NCBI GenBank assembly: GCA_031553535.1
Contig: JAVBLM010000002.1
Location: 1-64,000 of the forward strand
DNA length: 64,000 nt
Direction: 5' to 3'
DNA from: JAIROC01 sp031553535
GTDB taxonomy: Bacteria; Bacteroidota; Bacteroidia; Bacteroidales; WCHB1-69
The notes beneath the pieces are model-generated. The model ran no database searches. It was not told the DNA's origin and was given only the letters and a program-made list of their open reading frames with translations. The translations under genes were made by a program, and so were the position numbers. Below are positions 18,472-26,907 of the stretch, one piece after another (position 1 is the first letter of the stretch; each line of letters opens with the position of its first letter).

Positions 18472-19452
18472 TTATTCCACCAGCATATTGCATCCCCGTA
18501 TATCGGTATAATCGAAACGTCCCAAGACCTCGAAACTGCCATCGGGCCTGTACCTGCCCAAGTCCTGTGTGGCAATAAAAGAGCATGAATATACATTTGC
18601 CAGGTCAATGATATTGATCCCTCCCCGTTTATTTACCTGTTTCAATATGGATAAAGGGTCTTGCACTTCTCTTAAAAGGACTTTCATCCAGGGAGGGCAC
18701 CGGAATGATTCCCCATTGGTGCTGTAAGCCTGGGATAACAACTCCGTCATGCCGTACTCGGAATAAATAACATCTACTCCAAACCCTGCAGAAAGTCTTC
18801 GATGCAGTTCTTCCCTTGCTATTTCTTTTTTTCTTCCTTTCATTCCCCCTGTTTCAAAAACGAGTACATCGTTTAATGCAAACCGGTATTTCTCCACCAC
18901 ATCCAAAAGGGCGAATCCGACTCCGAAAACAAGGATCTTTTGTCGTTTATCCGATAGTTCTTGTAACTTTCCTGCAAATTCTTCCAGATTATATAAATAA
19001 AATCCACTATCCGCATTTTTCGTACAGTTTATCAGTTTGTTAACCATATAAACGAGGGAAGAATTTTCCCGTTCCAGGTAAGAAGGCAAAAGGCCCAGGA
19101 TAACGAATTCTTCCGGTTTCCCGACAAAATACTCAAAACACCGTAAAAAACTTTCTTCATATAACGTTCTATCTGCAATATAATGAGTGGATGTCTGATC
19201 CCCCGTTGTCCCGCTGCTGGTAAATACCAGTTCAGGAGTATGCCCGTCGGCGATAATCTGTTGTGTCTTGAAAAATTCAATAGGCAGAAAAGGTATTTTT
19301 TCCAGGCTGTCAATTTTATTTACGTCACAGCGAAGCATATCCACATAGCGATGATATATCGGACAGTATTTATATTGGTATTGAAATACCGATAAAGCAA
19401 CAGATAAAAAACCTTCCTCATTTTGTATTGAAAACAGCTGCTCCCGTAACAT
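18472..19452 (-). CDS. LuxE-like acyl-protein synthetase / acyltransferase
   Basis: A 326-residue cytosolic enzyme resembling the LuxE acyl-protein synthetase family of the ANL (adenylating) superfamily. The phosphate-binding loop is at about residues 77-88 (VFTSSGTTGDQT). VFETGGMKGRKKEIAREEL and SEYGMTELLSQAYS further on match A-domain motifs that activate a carboxylate with ATP. LuxE in luminous bacteria works with LuxC and LuxD, none of which is visible here, so luminescence is not implied. In Bacteroidota such stand-alone genes are more plausibly linked to acyl transfer in envelope or lipid chemistry, but this is inference. It has its own promoter box and is separated from the aminopeptidase by 130 bp. 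Confidence 0.78.
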   Translation of the reverse strand: MLREQLFSIQNEEGFLSVALSVFQYQYKYCPIYHRYVDMLRCDVNKIDSLEKIPFLPIEFFKTQQIIADGHTPELVFTSSGTTGDQTSTHYIADRTLYEESFLRCFEYFVGKPEEFVILGLLPSYLERENSSLVYMVNKLINCTKNADSGFYLYNLEEFAGKLQELSDKRQKILVFGVGFALLDVVEKYRFALNDVLVFETGGMKGRKKEIAREELHRRLSAGFGVDVIYSEYGMTELLSQAYSTNGESFRCPPWMKVLLREVQDPLSILKQVNKRGGINIIDLANVYSCSFIATQDLGRYRPDGSFEVLGRFDYTDIRGCNMLVE

Positions 19453-19476
19453 TTACTAAAAATTTGATTTGTGTTG

Positions 19477-19484
19477 CAAATGTA
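19477..19484 (-). promoter_or_regulatory. Putative -7 box of the LuxE-like gene
   Basis: The minus strand reads TACATTTG (TAnnTTTG), 24 bp before the ATG at 19452. Confidence 0.45.
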
Positions 19485-19760
19485 CATAATTTTACCCTTT
19501 CTGGAAAATAAGATATAAAATTTGTTTAAAGGTATTATAACAAAATATCAATACAAACAATGATATTGAAAGATTCCCGCTTAAAAGCAACGTGCAATAT
19601 GCGGAACGCAGAAACAAAAATGCCGTCATGGATAACGAAATGTTAATGAAGCATGGTAACCGATCTTGCGGACGTAGCATAATTAATCCTTATTCATTTT
19701 ATCTTAACTTTTGATAAGTTCAATGTAAAAAATTTACACTTATCGTAAATAGAGAATCTT

Positions 19761-19895
19761 CGCCTGCGTACTTTTTGTCTGGACGTATGCATCCAGACAA
19801 AAAGTACGCAGAAGTACGAACAGAAAGTACTTAAGCGTACGATTGACTCGTCCCTAAGCGAATGAATGCATCCGTACGCAAGCGTACAAAAAATC
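19761..19895. repeat. CGTAC/AAGCG hairpin array with near-23-nt period
   Basis: An 18-bp perfect stem (19766-19783 with 19792-19809, 8-nt loop) opens the array. AGTAC recurs at 19803 and 19826 (23 apart). AAGCG recurs at 19833, 19856 and 19880 (23 and 24 apart). The word GTACG or CGTAC appears throughout. No coding potential is seen. Confidence 0.65.
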
Positions 19896-19988
19896 GTTCC
19901 TTAAAAAGAGGAACCGCATGCACAAACCTTACAGATTGATATATCCAGATTAAATTTTTATAAATCATTTGAAGATAGAATTATAAAG

Positions 19989-20301
19989 AGAAGTTACGCA
20001 AGTGGAGAAATTACACAAGTTACAGAAACAAGGATAGATTCAAGATTAACCTGATTGAGCTTACAAACTCGGTTCAAAGTTTACAGGTTTACGGGTTTAC
20101 AAGTTAACATTTCAAGAAATTTGCGGAACCTTTAGCTTGCCGAAGGCAAATTAGCGGAAAAAATAAAAAATGCAACATGCGGAAAGGATAAAATAGATAA
20201 AGCCGATAAAACAGATAAAATGCAGAAAAACTATTTATAATTTAGCAACTAATCACTATTCCTGTAACTTCCTGTAACTTCATTTAACTTGTGTAACTTC
20301 T
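19989..20301. repeat. Family C miniature inverted-repeat element, copy 3
   Basis: The left end is AGAAGTTACGCAAGT and the right end GTGTAACTTCT. The core is the reverse complement of copy 1 (AAGAAATTTGCGGAACC, TAGCGGAAAAAATAAAA, GCGGAAAGGATAAAATAG, ATAAAGCCGATAAAA), with extra sequence between. At 313 bp it is the longest copy in the window. Confidence 0.65.
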
Positions 20302-20317
20302 GTTATAAAATTTAATG

Positions 20318-20341
20318 TAAATTTGCACTTGTAAAAGGAGG
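20318..20341 (+). promoter_or_regulatory. kdsD promoter box and strong ribosome binding site
   Basis: TAAATTTG at 20318-20325 fits the -7 consensus. AAAGGAGG ends at 20341, six bases before a TTG. Bacteroidota rarely show such a strong Shine-Dalgarno, and here it decides the TTG start. Confidence 0.6.
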
Positions 20342-20347
20342 ATTGTA

Positions 20348-21316
20348 TTGAAAACGAAAGAGGAGATAAAACAAATTGCCACACAATGTATTAAACAAGA
20401 AGTAGAGGCTATTGAATCTTTGTTGAATAACATAGATGAACAGTTTATTGCCTGCGTGGAGGAAATATATCGAAATACTGAAGGAAGAGTTATTGTTTGC
20501 GGTATAGGAAAAAGTGCCAATATAGGACAAAAAATGGTTGGGACTTTTAATTCAACAGGAACTCCTGCTATTTTCATGCATGCGGCAGATGCTATTCATG
20601 GGGACTTAGGTATCATTCAGAAAAATGACATTGTTGTTTTTCTTTCTAAAAGTGGAAATACTCCGGAGATTACATTGTTAGTCCCAATGATTAAAATGTT
20701 TGGGAGTAAGATTATTGCACTTGTTGGGAATATAAATTCATATTTGGCGAAAAATGCAGATTATGTAATTGATTGTACAGTGTCCAAAGAAGCATGCCCG
20801 AATAATTTAGCCCCGACTGCCAGTTCGACGGCCCAGCTTGTTATAGGAGATGCGATAGCCGTATGTTTAATCGCGATGAGGGGATTCTCTTCTGAGGATT
20901 TTGCACGTGTTCATCCGGGAGGAGTACTTGGAAAACGTTTATATTTGAGTGTGGAACAGCTGTGTAAAGAGAACGATGCCCCTCAAGTATCTTCGGAAGC
21001 AAATCTGAATAAGATTATTTATGAAATATCATCAAAACGGTTAGGTGTTACCGCTGTTGTCGATGATGGAAGAATAGTGGGAATTATAACGGATGGGGAT
21101 TTGCGTCGAATGTTGGAAAAAGACATTAATCCTCAATCAATAACGGCTTCGGATATTATGTCAAAAAATCCGAAGACAATAGATATAAAAAAATTGGCGG
21201 TAAATGCTTTGGAAATAATGAGGACTCATAATATCACAAGTATACTGGTCACGGAATACGGGAAATATGTTGGAGTAGTTCATTTGCACGATTTACTGAA
21301 GGAAGGCATTATTTAG
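20348..21316 (+). CDS. kdsD: Arabinose-5-phosphate isomerase (KpsF/GutQ/KdsD family)
   Basis: Converts ribulose-5-phosphate to arabinose-5-phosphate, the first committed step of Kdo synthesis for lipopolysaccharide. The 322 residues consist of an N-terminal SIS domain (about 35-170, with GIGKSANIGQKM and FLSKSGNTPE) and two C-terminal CBS domains (about 205-320, with VGIITDGDLRRML and ILVTEYGKYVGVVHLHDLLK). Length and order match E. coli KdsD. The start is a TTG, supported by a strong Shine-Dalgarno and the absence of a nearby in-frame ATG. It heads a run of plus-strand envelope and housekeeping genes. Confidence 0.95.
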   Translation: MKTKEEIKQIATQCIKQEVEAIESLLNNIDEQFIACVEEIYRNTEGRVIVCGIGKSANIGQKMVGTFNSTGTPAIFMHAADAIHGDLGIIQKNDIVVFLSKSGNTPEITLLVPMIKMFGSKIIALVGNINSYLAKNADYVIDCTVSKEACPNNLAPTASSTAQLVIGDAIAVCLIAMRGFSSEDFARVHPGGVLGKRLYLSVEQLCKENDAPQVSSEANLNKIIYEISSKRLGVTAVVDDGRIVGIITDGDLRRMLEKDINPQSITASDIMSKNPKTIDIKKLAVNALEIMRTHNITSILVTEYGKYVGVVHLHDLLKEGII

Positions 21317-21381
21317 AATTAGAAATATTTTAGACAACTATTTTGAAATAAATCATGTCTTGTATATAAAATATTATCAAT

Positions 21382-22866
21382 ATGAAAATTAATAGAATTT
21401 GTGTTTTTAGTCTGGTCTTGTGTTTGTTTTTTTTGAATTTGGATACATTTGCTCAAAAGAAGGGGAAAAAACAAGACGAAGGATATGAAATTAAGTTTAT
21501 TTTTACCGGATTACCGGATACTATGTTATATCTTGCTAATTATTATGCAGATAAAACATATATGTACGATACCCTGTATGTATCCCGCAAAGAACCGTAT
21601 ACGTTTATATCTAAAAAAGATATATTGATACCTCGTGGTATTTATATACTCGCAAATCAAGATAAAATGAAGTTGATGGAGATAGTGATAGATTCGTCGT
21701 ATTCTTTTATTGTAAAGGCGAATAACCTGAATCCGACAGCCCTTGATATTACCGGGAATGTACAGTATATTAATTCTCCGGAAAATGAAATGGCAAATTC
21801 TTTCTTTTTGACAATGTCAAGGTTTCAGCGGCAAATTATTACAATTAGCAACGAGATCAAACAAGGAGAATCTTCCGAAAAACCTGATGCCTCCTATATC
21901 GAGGAGAAACAACGGGAGCGTAAAAAATACCAGGATAGTATGAAGACTTATATGGCAAATTTTTTAAATGACAACCGGCATACATTGTTTGGAAAGGCCC
22001 AGCTTCTTCTTAGGGATGTAGAAATTCCCGAACCTCCCCGGAATCCTGATGGATCTTTGGTGGATTCAAATTATGGATATAATTATTATATTAATCATTA
22101 TTGGGACAATATGGATTTTTCAGATCCTGCATTGCTTTATACTCCGGCATTTTATCCGAGAATAAAAACATATTTTGATGATATTGTGCCTCCCTTGGTT
22201 GATAGCGTAATAAAATATGCAGATATATTGATTGAGAAGGCAAAAGATAATCCGGAACTTTTTAAATATATTGTGTGGTATCTTACCAACAAATATGAAC
22301 GGAGTCAATATGTGGCACATGATGCAATTTTTGTTCACATGGTGCAAAACTATTACGCAAAAGGCTTATGTCCATGGACAGATGAAGCCGTATTGGAAAG
22401 GATGGTAACTCAGGCAAATAAATTGAGCCATATTTTAATAGGAACGAAGGCTCCGGAATTGTATATGCCGGATACAAATGGCGTGTTTCGTTCCAATTAC
22501 GAAAGTAAACGGAAATATACAATTATGTGGTTTTGGGATCTGAACTGCGGACATTGTAAAACAGCAACCCCCAAGCTAGTTGAATTTTACAACAGGGCTC
22601 ACGACAGCCTTAATTTTGAAGTGTATGCGATTTGTATGACTACAGATCTTGAAAAATGGAAAGCTGCAATTATTGAGAAACAACTTCCATGGATCAATGT
22701 GGGAGGGAATCAGGCAAATATTGATTACCGGGTTGTTTATGATGTAACCACAACACCTGTATTGTTTGTATTGGATCAGGATAAAAAGATTATTGTAAAG
22801 AAAATAGGGGTGGATGAATTAGAAAACTTCCTTCGCAATTACGATGATGGATTGATTAAATATTGA
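21382..22866 (+). CDS. TlpA-like thioredoxin-fold lipid/envelope protein with DUF5106-type N-terminus
   Basis: A 494-residue exported protein. The signal peptide is residues 1-24 (TFAQ). Residues about 30-115 form a beta-rich DUF4369-like domain, about 120-340 a helical DUF5106-like middle, and about 350-494 a thioredoxin fold with the redox motif CGHC at 389-392 and a cis-proline region (TTTPVLFVLD). Such proteins are common in Bacteroidota and are thought to act as periplasmic thiol-disulfide oxidoreductases. Target proteins are unknown. It sits between kdsD (65 bp) and asnS (35 bp), all on one strand. The active-site motif differs from thioredoxin (CGPC) in one residue, which would shift its redox potential. 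Confidence 0.82.
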   Translation: MKINRICVFSLVLCLFFLNLDTFAQKKGKKQDEGYEIKFIFTGLPDTMLYLANYYADKTYMYDTLYVSRKEPYTFISKKDILIPRGIYILANQDKMKLMEIVIDSSYSFIVKANNLNPTALDITGNVQYINSPENEMANSFFLTMSRFQRQIITISNEIKQGESSEKPDASYIEEKQRERKKYQDSMKTYMANFLNDNRHTLFGKAQLLLRDVEIPEPPRNPDGSLVDSNYGYNYYINHYWDNMDFSDPALLYTPAFYPRIKTYFDDIVPPLVDSVIKYADILIEKAKDNPELFKYIVWYLTNKYERSQYVAHDAIFVHMVQNYYAKGLCPWTDEAVLERMVTQANKLSHILIGTKAPELYMPDTNGVFRSNYESKRKYTIMWFWDLNCGHCKTATPKLVEFYNRAHDSLNFEVYAICMTTDLEKWKAAIIEKQLPWINVGGNQANIDYRVVYDVTTTPVLFVLDQDKKIIVKKIGVDELENFLRNYDDGLIKY

Positions 22867-22901
22867 TATAAATTAGATAGTTTTAAAAAATAGAAATAGA
22901 A

Positions 22902-24299
22902 ATGAAAGAGACAAAGATTGTCAAGATATTGAAAGAGACGGATAATATTGGGATTGGAAATATTATTAATATAAAAGGATGGGTACGGACAAAACGCGGG
23001 AACAATAATGTTGCTTTCATTGCAGTAAATGATGGTTCTACTGTACTTAATATACAGGTTGTTGTAGATGTTGAGAAATTTGATGAAAGTCTGATAAAAC
23101 AAATAACAACCGGTGCAAGTATTTCTGTAACAGGAAAATTAGTAGAATCAACCGGTCAGGGGCAATCTGTCGAAATTCAGGCTGAAGAGATTGAAGTTTT
23201 GGGAACTGCTGATACGGAAACGTTTCCTTTACAGAAAAAAGGACACAGTATGGAGTTTCTCCGTAGTATAGCGCATTTAAGACCCCGGACAAATTATTTC
23301 GGATGTGTTCTTCGCTTGCGTCATGCCATGGCATTTGCGGTTCATAAATATTTCAATGATCAGGGCTTCTTTTATCTGCATACTCCTATCATTACCAGTG
23401 CTGATGCGGAGGGTGCAGGCGAAATGTTTCGTGTTACGACATTCGACTTGGATAATATTCCTCATAATGAACAGGGTAAGGTGGATTATACCAAAGACTT
23501 TTTTGGCAAACCAGCCAATTTAACAGTTTCCGGACAACTTAACGGAGAAATGGGTGCAATGGCGTTAGGTAATATTTATACCTTTGGGCCAACATTCCGG
23601 GCAGAGAATTCAAATACCCCCCGTCACCTTGCGGAATTCTGGATGATAGAACCTGAAATGGCGTTTTATGATTTGGAAGATGATATGGATACCGCAGAGG
23701 ATTTTATAAAGTATTGTGTTCGCTATGCATTGGATAATAACCTCGATGATTTACAGTTTTTAAATGATTTCTTTGATAAAGAACTTATTGAACGCTTGAG
23801 ATCTATTATTAATGTTGATTTTATCCGTCTTCCCTATACGGAAGCGATTGAAATATTGATTAATTCCGGACGTAAGTTTGAATTTAAAGTGGAGTGGGGC
23901 GCTGACTTGCAAGCCGAGCATGAACGTTACCTGGTAGAACAGCATTTTAAGAAACCGGTTATTTTGATTGATTATCCCAAAGAAATAAAGGCTTTCTATA
24001 TGAAGCAAAATGACGATGGAAAGACTGTCCGGGCAATGGATGTGTTATTCCCTAAGATCGGCGAAATAATAGGGGGCTCTCAACGGGAAGAAAACCTGGA
24101 AAAGTTACTTTCTGCAATCAAAGAGCGTAATATGTCGGAAGAAGAATTGCGTTATTATATAGATACCCGCCGTTTTGGTACGGCAGTCCACAGTGGCTTC
24201 GGATTAGGGTTTGAGCGCTTACTGCTTTTTATAACAGGAATGACAAATATTCGCGATGTGATTCCGTTTCCAAGAACACCTCAGAATGCGGAATTTTAA
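22902..24299 (+). CDS. asnS: Asparaginyl-tRNA synthetase
   Basis: Charges tRNA-Asn with asparagine. The N-terminal OB-fold anticodon-binding domain (about 15-110, starting IKGWVRTKRGNNNVAFI) is followed by a class IIb catalytic core. Motif 2 is FRAENSNTPRHLAEFWMIEPE and motif 3 is GFGLGFERLLLFITG near the C-terminus. At 465 residues it matches the usual bacterial length (about 466). The gene ends with the reading frame of gldD close behind: its stop lies 10 bp before the preferred gldD ATG. Distinction from AspS rests on overall pattern and length. Confidence 0.96.
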   Translation: MKETKIVKILKETDNIGIGNIINIKGWVRTKRGNNNVAFIAVNDGSTVLNIQVVVDVEKFDESLIKQITTGASISVTGKLVESTGQGQSVEIQAEEIEVLGTADTETFPLQKKGHSMEFLRSIAHLRPRTNYFGCVLRLRHAMAFAVHKYFNDQGFFYLHTPIITSADAEGAGEMFRVTTFDLDNIPHNEQGKVDYTKDFFGKPANLTVSGQLNGEMGAMALGNIYTFGPTFRAENSNTPRHLAEFWMIEPEMAFYDLEDDMDTAEDFIKYCVRYALDNNLDDLQFLNDFFDKELIERLRSIINVDFIRLPYTEAIEILINSGRKFEFKVEWGADLQAEHERYLVEQHFKKPVILIDYPKEIKAFYMKQNDDGKTVRAMDVLFPKIGEIIGGSQREENLEKLLSAIKERNMSEEELRYYIDTRRFGTAVHSGFGLGFERLLLFITGMTNIRDVIPFPRTPQNAEF

Positions 24300-24309
24300 T
24301 AGAATAAAT

Positions 24310-24891
24310 ATGGGTTCTAAAACGGTTGTATTGTTTCTGGCTATATTAATTTGTTTTTCTTTTATTGCTTGCGAGGAAGAAGTTTATACTCCGAAACCCC
24401 GGGGCTACTTCCGCATAGAGATACAAGATACAACTTACAGGCCTTTAGAAGGACAATTTCCTTATTTTTTTGAATATTCTAATCGTGCAATTATTGATTC
24501 TTTGGAGAACAGGGAACAATACTGGATAAACTTGATATATCCGGATTTGAATGCTGTTTTATTTATCACGTATAAAGATATTAAGAATAATGATCTGGAT
24601 GATTTGATTAACGATTCACGTATTTTGGTTTTTAAACAAATTGCAAAAGCCGATGATATCATAGAGTCTCATATTTTGGATTCAACGATTAATGCATATG
24701 GAAAAATATATGAGACAGTCGGGAATGATGCTGCTTGTCCGTTTCAGTTTTGGGTTACAGATAGGCAAGACCATTTTTTCCGGGCGTCGTTATATTTGAA
24801 TAATGTTCCACAAAATGATTCACTTGAACCTGTTATTACTTATCTAAAGAAAGACATGATGCATCTTATACAAACTTTTAAATGGGACTAA
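24310..24891 (+). CDS. gldD: Gliding motility lipoprotein GldD
   Basis: A lipoprotein needed for gliding in Flavobacterium and conserved in many non-gliding Bacteroidota. I choose the ATG at 24310 because it gives a normal lipoprotein signal (MGSKTVV, hydrophobic core, lipobox FIAC at about residues 18-21). An alternative ATG at 24286 would overlap the end of asnS and add eight polar residues. The mature part opens with VYTPKPRGYFRIEI, the hallmark start of GldD, and continues through PYFFEYSN and a conserved C-terminal LKKDMMHLIQTFKW. Length, about 193 residues, fits the family. It follows asnS by 10 bp and probably shares its message. Confidence 0.9.
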   Translation: MGSKTVVLFLAILICFSFIACEEEVYTPKPRGYFRIEIQDTTYRPLEGQFPYFFEYSNRAIIDSLENREQYWINLIYPDLNAVLFITYKDIKNNDLDDLINDSRILVFKQIAKADDIIESHILDSTINAYGKIYETVGNDAACPFQFWVTDRQDHFFRASLYLNNVPQNDSLEPVITYLKKDMMHLIQTFKWD

Positions 24892-24956
24892 TTATTTTTT
24901 TTACAATTAAACGGTAATAACTGCGTTATAACAAAGATTAATGAATTTTCTTTAAG

Positions 24957-25454
24957 ATGGATAAGCGAAAGCTCGAAATACAATATACTATTTTTGAAAA
25001 TATAGAAGAATTAACCAGCGAAGATAAGATATTGGTAGAGAAAGCAAAAGAAATCAGCATGAGTGCATATGCTCCTTATTCCGGGTTTAGGGTAGGTGCT
25101 GCCGTTTTACTTGATAATGAGAAAATTTTTACAGCGAACAATCAGGAAAATGCATCTTATCCGGAAGGATTATGCGCAGAAAGAATTGCTTTGTTTTATG
25201 CTATGGCACAATATCCTAACCAAAGAGTGAAGTCGATTGCAATATGTGGAAATCCTAAGAATTTTGAATTAATGCATTTTATTTCTCCGTGTGGTGGCTG
25301 CAGGCAAGTTATGCAGGAATGCGAAAGTCGTGGACAGGAGAAAATGCGGATTTTATTGAGTGGATTTTCCGGTGAAATAGTATTAGTTGAAGGAATTGAA
25401 AATTTGCTTCCGTTTCAGTTTTCAGCGAACGATTTGATAACAAATGAAATCTGA
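24957..25454 (+). CDS. cdd: Cytidine deaminase
   Basis: Deaminates cytidine and deoxycytidine to uridines in pyrimidine salvage. The 165-residue protein has SAYAPYSGFRVGAAVL and the zinc site CAERIAL (with catalytic glutamate) and PCGGCRQ, giving three cysteine ligands as in tetrameric Cdd. The N-terminal 35 residues are a modest extension relative to Bacillus Cdd (136 residues). It lies 65 bp after gldD and 79 bp before an OMP gene on the same strand. Confidence 0.95.
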   Translation: MDKRKLEIQYTIFENIEELTSEDKILVEKAKEISMSAYAPYSGFRVGAAVLLDNEKIFTANNQENASYPEGLCAERIALFYAMAQYPNQRVKSIAICGNPKNFELMHFISPCGGCRQVMQECESRGQEKMRILLSGFSGEIVLVEGIENLLPFQFSANDLITNEI

Positions 25455-25533
25455 AAAACAGTAAATTTGGCTTAATTTTTGTCAATAGAAACAAAGTAAT
25501 AGATTAAATATCAATAGCAAATATATCTAGTAA

Positions 25534-26250
25534 ATGAAGAAAATAAGCGTATTAATTCTGTGTCTTTTCTGTGCTTCTCTCGTTTTTGGACAAGAAAAGG
25601 ATGCAAAAAGCGATGCAAAAAAAGAAAAGAAACAAAAACAATTTACAGGGCCGGTTTTGTTTAAAGATCGGATTGTTTTAGACTTCTTTTCGAGCACATG
25701 GATGGGTTTGCCTTCAGAGATTAAGCAAAAGGCAGTTAATTTTGGATTTAATGGTGCTATTATGTTTGATTTACCTGTAAAAAAGAATAGTCCCTTTAGT
25801 TTTGGATTGGGGCTTGGGGTTACAAACCATAATTTATACTCTAATGCAATATGGGGCACAGGGGAAAATTATACTACAACGATGACTCCTGTTCCTGACG
25901 GAATAAAATACCGGAAAAACAAAATTACATTTACCAATATTAATATCCCTCTTGAATTTCGATATAGACATTCTTCCGGATTTAAAATATCGGCAGGTGT
26001 TCGTGTAGGTTTAATGGCAGATATACACAGTAAATATTTCGGGGCAACACTGGATGGAAGTGATGATAAAGATCTGATTAAAGATTATAAAATACCAAAT
26101 CGTACAAAAGTTCCTGTTGAATTTACATTCAGAACCGGATGGAAATTTGTTAGCGTTAATTTTTCATATATGATTACAAAAATGTTTGCTGCTGATAAAG
26201 GACCGCAAATTAATACAATCAGTTTTGGTATTACGCTTTGTCCATACTAG
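25534..26250 (+). CDS. Outer-membrane beta-barrel protein, PorT-like
   Basis: A 238-residue exported barrel. The signal peptide is residues 1-20 (VFGQ), followed by a Lys-rich linker (about 23-38). The rest is a chain of alternating amphipathic strands (FSFGLGLGVTNHNLYSN, FKISAGVRVGLMADIH, FVSVNFSYMITKMF) ending in an aromatic C-terminus. Size and organisation resemble PorT, an outer-membrane protein needed for type IX secretion in Porphyromonas gingivalis. Nearby gldD and the T9SS cargo in this window make that plausible. It could instead be another member of the broad OMP_b-brl_2 group, and sequence alone does not decide. Confidence 0.65.
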   Translation: MKKISVLILCLFCASLVFGQEKDAKSDAKKEKKQKQFTGPVLFKDRIVLDFFSSTWMGLPSEIKQKAVNFGFNGAIMFDLPVKKNSPFSFGLGLGVTNHNLYSNAIWGTGENYTTTMTPVPDGIKYRKNKITFTNINIPLEFRYRHSSGFKISAGVRVGLMADIHSKYFGATLDGSDDKDLIKDYKIPNRTKVPVEFTFRTGWKFVSVNFSYMITKMFAADKGPQINTISFGITLCPY

Positions 26251-26273
26251 ACGGTAGCTTATTTAATGTTATA

Positions 26274-26312
26274 AATAGAAGTTAATCTTGAATTATCCGG
26301 GTAACTTCTATT
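26274..26312. repeat. Minimal family-C hairpin / possible terminator
   Basis: An 11-bp perfect stem (AATAGAAGTTA at 26274-26284 with TAACTTCTATT at 26302-26312) and a 17-nt loop, 23 bp after the barrel gene. The arms equal the termini of family-C elements, so this may be a deletion derivative that now works as a transcription stop. Confidence 0.5.
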
Positions 26313-26448
26313 ATTGATATTTCTTTTAAACATTATAGAACATATCTTCTGTGACATTTCTTTCTCAAAATGCATGAAAATAAAAAATAATATCTCTCTA
26401 AAACAATTATTTACTCTAAAATAGTGTTTTTTTTCATATTTTATCCTG

Positions 26449-26475
26449 TTGATTGATTAATTATTCGTACCTTTG
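26449..26475 (+). promoter_or_regulatory. Promoter of the RRM gene
   Basis: TTG at 26449-26451 and TACCTTTG at 26468-26475 fit the Bacteroidota -33/-7 pattern, 57 bp before the ATG. The transcript leader is U-rich. Confidence 0.55.
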
Positions 26476-26531
26476 CCCGTAATAGACGATAGGGTCTATA
26501 TATATTATTTTTTTATTTTTTATTTTTATTT

Positions 26532-26777
26532 ATGAATATTTACATTGGAAACCTGAGCTATAGTGTTCGGGAAAATGACCTTGAAAAGGTTATGGGTGAG
26601 TACGGAGCAGTAGCTTCAGTAAGAATTATTAAAGATCGTAACACCGGGAGATCAAAAGGATTTGGTTTTTGCGAAATGGAAAGAGAAGAAGATGGGAAAA
26701 ATGCAATTGAAAAACTAAATGGAACAGCGCTTTCTGGTCGTCCTCTAGTGGTGAAAGAAGCTTTACCAAGAGAGTAG
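26532..26777 (+). CDS. Small RRM-type RNA-binding protein
   Basis: An 81-residue single RNA-recognition-motif protein. RNP2 is IYIGNL at residues 3-8 and RNP1 is KGFGFCEM at about 44-51 (aromatic ring stacking positions kept). The basic linker DRNTGRSKG is typical. Bacteroidota carry several such short RRM proteins in place of some RNA chaperones, and they bind single-stranded RNA. The C-terminal basic tail found in some homologues is missing here. It has its own promoter and terminator, so it is monocistronic. Confidence 0.93.
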   Translation: MNIYIGNLSYSVRENDLEKVMGEYGAVASVRIIKDRNTGRSKGFGFCEMEREEDGKNAIEKLNGTALSGRPLVVKEALPRE

Positions 26778-26816
26778 ATTGTATAGGGATATATTGGAAT
26801 TTATCCGGACACGATT

Positions 26817-26850
26817 AAAAAAGACTGATAATTTTATCAGTCTTTTTTAC
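26817..26850 (+). terminator. Terminator of the RRM gene
   Basis: A 13-bp perfect stem (AAAAAAGACTGAT with its complement at 26836-26848) and a 6-nt loop, A-rich on one side and T-rich on the other. It can therefore serve transcription from both directions, including the convergent O-antigen ligase operon. Confidence 0.85.
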
Positions 26851-26907
26851 TTTTTATAAATACACTGTTGTATTATTATGAAATAATCAATATGTTAGAA
26901 GTGTTAC

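Larger units (their letters stand above)
19453..20347. other. 895-bp divergent intergenic region rich in repeats
   Basis: It lies between divergently transcribed genes. Contents in order: the LuxE-like promoter; a lone family-B-like end at 19704-19723 (TTAACTTTTGATAAGTTCAA); a hairpin array at 19761-19895; a family-C element at 19989-20301; and the kdsD promoter and ribosome binding site. No gene was found. Confidence 0.6.

Noticed and set aside
18472..19452. Luminescence (lux) system suggested by the LuxE-like gene
   Set aside because: No luciferase, LuxC or LuxD genes are present in the window.
24286..24309. Earlier ATG for gldD overlapping asnS
   Set aside because: It would put eight extra polar residues before the lipoprotein signal. 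The ATG at 24310 fits the family better, although the earlier one is not excluded.
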